From positions 2,046,001 through 2,110,000 of the forward strand of contig NC_080421.1 in NCBI RefSeq assembly GCF_029873635.1: DNA of 64,000 nt. The letters run 5' to 3'. Made by a program: the position numbers and the translations under genes. Every line of letters starts with the position of its first letter. The stretch's first letter is position 1. This document shows, one piece after another, positions 62,153-64,000 of the stretch. Under the pieces are notes generated by a model, which made no database searches, was not told where the DNA came from, and saw only the letters and a list, made by a program, of their open reading frames with translations. This stretch comes from Malania oleifera (Eukaryota; Streptophyta; Magnoliopsida; Santalales; Ximeniaceae).

Positions 62153-62700
62153 CTTGTTGATATGAATGCGCAGGGAAAACTCACGAACTTAAATTAATCT
62201 GGAAGAAGTAATACAAACACTCAATGATAAATATATAGAACAAGCAATCAATCACAATGAATAAAGAAAAGTAATAAAATCAATGACACACAAATTTACG
62301 TGGTTCGACAATGTGCCTACGTCCATAGGTGTAATGACTAATTTTTCACTATCAAAATGCCAAGTTTACATCAAAGGTTACAAAGTATTGTATATAAACA
62401 AATCCTATGCGTACAAGAGACTTAGATACTATCTAAAATGCTCTTATAGCAAATCTTGGAGGAAAATCCTCCAAGTTCCCCCAATCTATTGATCTTTCAA
62501 TTCAAATTCCGTGACTTGAGCCGAACGAAACTGTTGACAGTTTCAAGCAAACTATTGACGGTTTAATGTCGAGAGTTATTTTTCTTGCAGACTGAAACCT
62601 AAAACCATCGACGGTTATCTGCAGAGGCCAAACCGTTGACCAAATCGTCGCCCAAACTGACAACGGTTTCTTCTTGCAACCTTCTCCCTTCTGCCCAACC
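62153..62700 (-). mobile_element. Copia LTR-like piece
   Basis: It starts TGTTGATATGAATGCGCAGG and contains TTTACGTGGTTCGACAATGT then GCCTACGTCCATAGGTG, the block seen in the Copia LTR at 18961-19312. Its right part has GACGGTTT/AAACCGTTGAC dyads (62540-62670). The other end merges into (CT)n. It is not a complete element. Confidence 0.6.
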
Positions 62701-62701
62701 T

Positions 62702-62723
62702 GCTCTCTCTCTCTCTCTCTCCG

Positions 62724-62811
<88 letters not shown>

Positions 62812-62813
62812 CT
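62702..62813. repeat. (CT)n microsatellite, about 110 bp
   Basis: A long CT run with a few interruptions, between the Copia LTR piece and promoter copy E. It matches the position of the exon-1/intron-1 GA run in the other copies. Confidence 0.95.
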
Positions 62814-63372
62814 GATTAATTACTAGTTGTAGAGCAAGAGAGATCCATGAGGTATATATAGAAATTTATTTTTAGAATCTTACTCTTTGTAACAAATAGT
62901 ATAACACATTTTTTTTAGGTTTTTTGTTTTCAATTTTTCTTTGTCCTCTTGTTTATTCTTAAAAAATGCCTTTTAAAATTTCAAAACATTCAAAAGATGA
63001 ATTTTTATCTTTTGTTCTTTTCTTTATTGCTTTAATTATTTCTTGGCACATGTTTTTATTTATTTATTTATTTATTCCTTTTGCATGTTCATTATCTTTT
63101 TAATCTACTTGAAACATTCAAAAGTAATATCTTTCGCCTTGTTCTTAGTCACATATAACAATTATATTCCTAGGGTATTTATTTTTTTGCTCTGTGAATA
63201 GGGCATCTTTGTTCCTAGCAACATAATAACAATTAATAACAAATTGTTACAGAACTATTTTTTAAAATCATTTAATATAATTAATCTTGATTTTAGTATA
63301 TTTTTTACTATGTTGAATGATTTAAATTTTGTAGCAATTGCTCTTAATAATTATAAATAGTGCAATTGATAA
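62814..63372. repeat. Promoter and upstream region, copy E
   Basis: It begins GATTAATTACTAGTTGTAGA, includes the TATA context GGTATATATAG near 62850, then CTTTGTAACAAATAGTATAA, and stays collinear with copy D to about 63372. The SINE-free target tagggtatttattt is at 63171-63184. The exon-1 coding part is not present. Confidence 0.8.
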
Positions 63373-63533
63373 AAACTTGTGCCAAGAAATAATGAAAGCA
63401 ATAAAGAAAAGAACTAAAAGTAAAAATTCATCTTTTGAATGTTTTAAAATTTTTAAAAGGCATTTTTTAAGAATAAACAAGAGGACAAAGAAAAATTGAA
63501 AACATAAAACCTAAAAAAAAAATGTGTTACACT
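62903..63533. repeat. Large inverted repeat, arms about 160 bp
   Basis: The arm at 62903-63065 and the reverse-complement arm at 63373-63533 share roughly 90 % or more by eye, with a spacer of about 307 bp. The right arm is an inverted copy of the promoter-proximal upstream segment. A transcript across both could fold into a long hairpin. Confidence 0.85.
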
Positions 63534-64000
63534 ATGGTGGAACTGTGGTCTACGGTCCTGTGTGTGTTTTGGCTACTTATTTAGGGGGATCTAATGGGGA
63601 AAACTATGGGTTTTTCATTATTACAGTTTTGGGAAAAAGGGAGCGACGGGCTGAATCCCGGGTTTTGTTGAAAACCGAGTATATGTGTGATTTATACTAT
63701 GATATTAGGATAACCGTGCCTTGACTTTGTTTAAACTGTATTTGCTTGGAAAACCATGTTTTTGATTACCAAATGAGTGTGGTTTGTTTGGTTATATGAG
63801 CATGCATGTGTGTGTTATATGCTGAACTCGTAATAGAAGCGTGGTTCCAGAATTACTGATTGGACCGCGATTCCAAAATGATTCGAGGTACTGAGAGTGT
63901 CCGGCTCTATATCTGAGAGCGTGTGTTTATTGCCTGCCACGTAGGCAAGAGTGACCGGCTCTATATCCAAGGGCGTGAGCCTTTTCCGGCAGATCAGGCC
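63534..64000 (+). mobile_element. LTR-like piece at the right edge
   Basis: It begins abruptly after the inverted arm. It contains GTCCGGCTCTATATCTGAGA and GACCGGCTCTATATCCAAGG direct repeats around GCCTGCCACGTAGGCAAG, a layout like the noncoding middle of long chromovirus LTRs. It runs off the window. Assignment is tentative. Confidence 0.35.

Overview
The window is nuclear DNA from a flowering plant, most likely a dicot. It is AT-rich, has no dense gene block, and is built mostly of nested LTR retrotransposons of plant-specific types: Tat, Tekay/Del-like chromovirus, Athila, Copia and the 5S-bearing TRIM Cassandra. Only one host gene looks complete: a five-exon expansin-like A (EXLA) gene on the minus strand at 58586-60837. 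Its predicted 257 residues read open through four GT-AG introns.

Left third (1-17678). A Tat-clade Ty3/gypsy fossil lies on the minus strand and runs off the left edge. Its gag, protease, RT, RNase H and integrase regions lie in order from about 8940 down to 3602. Beyond the integrase there is an extra coding region on the opposite (plus) strand with its own TATA box, then two tandem-repeat arrays (about 106 bp and 73 bp units). A Tekay-like chromovirus (9407-17673) is inserted in the Tat LTR, with a perfect 5-bp target duplication (tgacc), a PBS and a PPT.

Middle (17679-38341). A 5'-truncated Copia fossil (18961-21439) is followed by an incomplete LTR (21440-22795). That LTR is interrupted by a second chromovirus (22796-38341). 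This element carries a solo LTR of another family (28910-33407), which itself contains a solo LTR of the first Tekay family (30045-32508, target duplication aaaat). It also holds an oppositely oriented LTR-plus-leader fragment (about 33613-35083).

Right half (38342-64000). Relics of an expansin-like cluster are interleaved with mobile elements. Isolated exon-1 relics lie at 40357-40465 and near 44442. The upstream region of the gene is present in at least four direct copies (A and B in tandem, D next to the intact gene, E near the right end) plus one inverted piece. Copies A and B carry a SINE-like insert with pol III A and B boxes and a 14-bp target duplication; D and E show the empty site. 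Between the relics and the intact gene lie an Athila gag fossil split by another Tekay solo LTR (46789-49119, target duplication atggc), three Cassandra copies whose LTRs hold a 5S-rRNA-like block, several LTR-like stretches, and a 596-bp tandem duplication. One unit of that duplication carries a Cassandra solo LTR and the other keeps the empty site.

Two patterns recur across families. Arrays of short dyads cored on GTCGAC occur in several LTR types, and a block around GGTTGTGCGGCCC is shared by the chromovirus-type LTRs. All boundaries and similarities were judged by eye.
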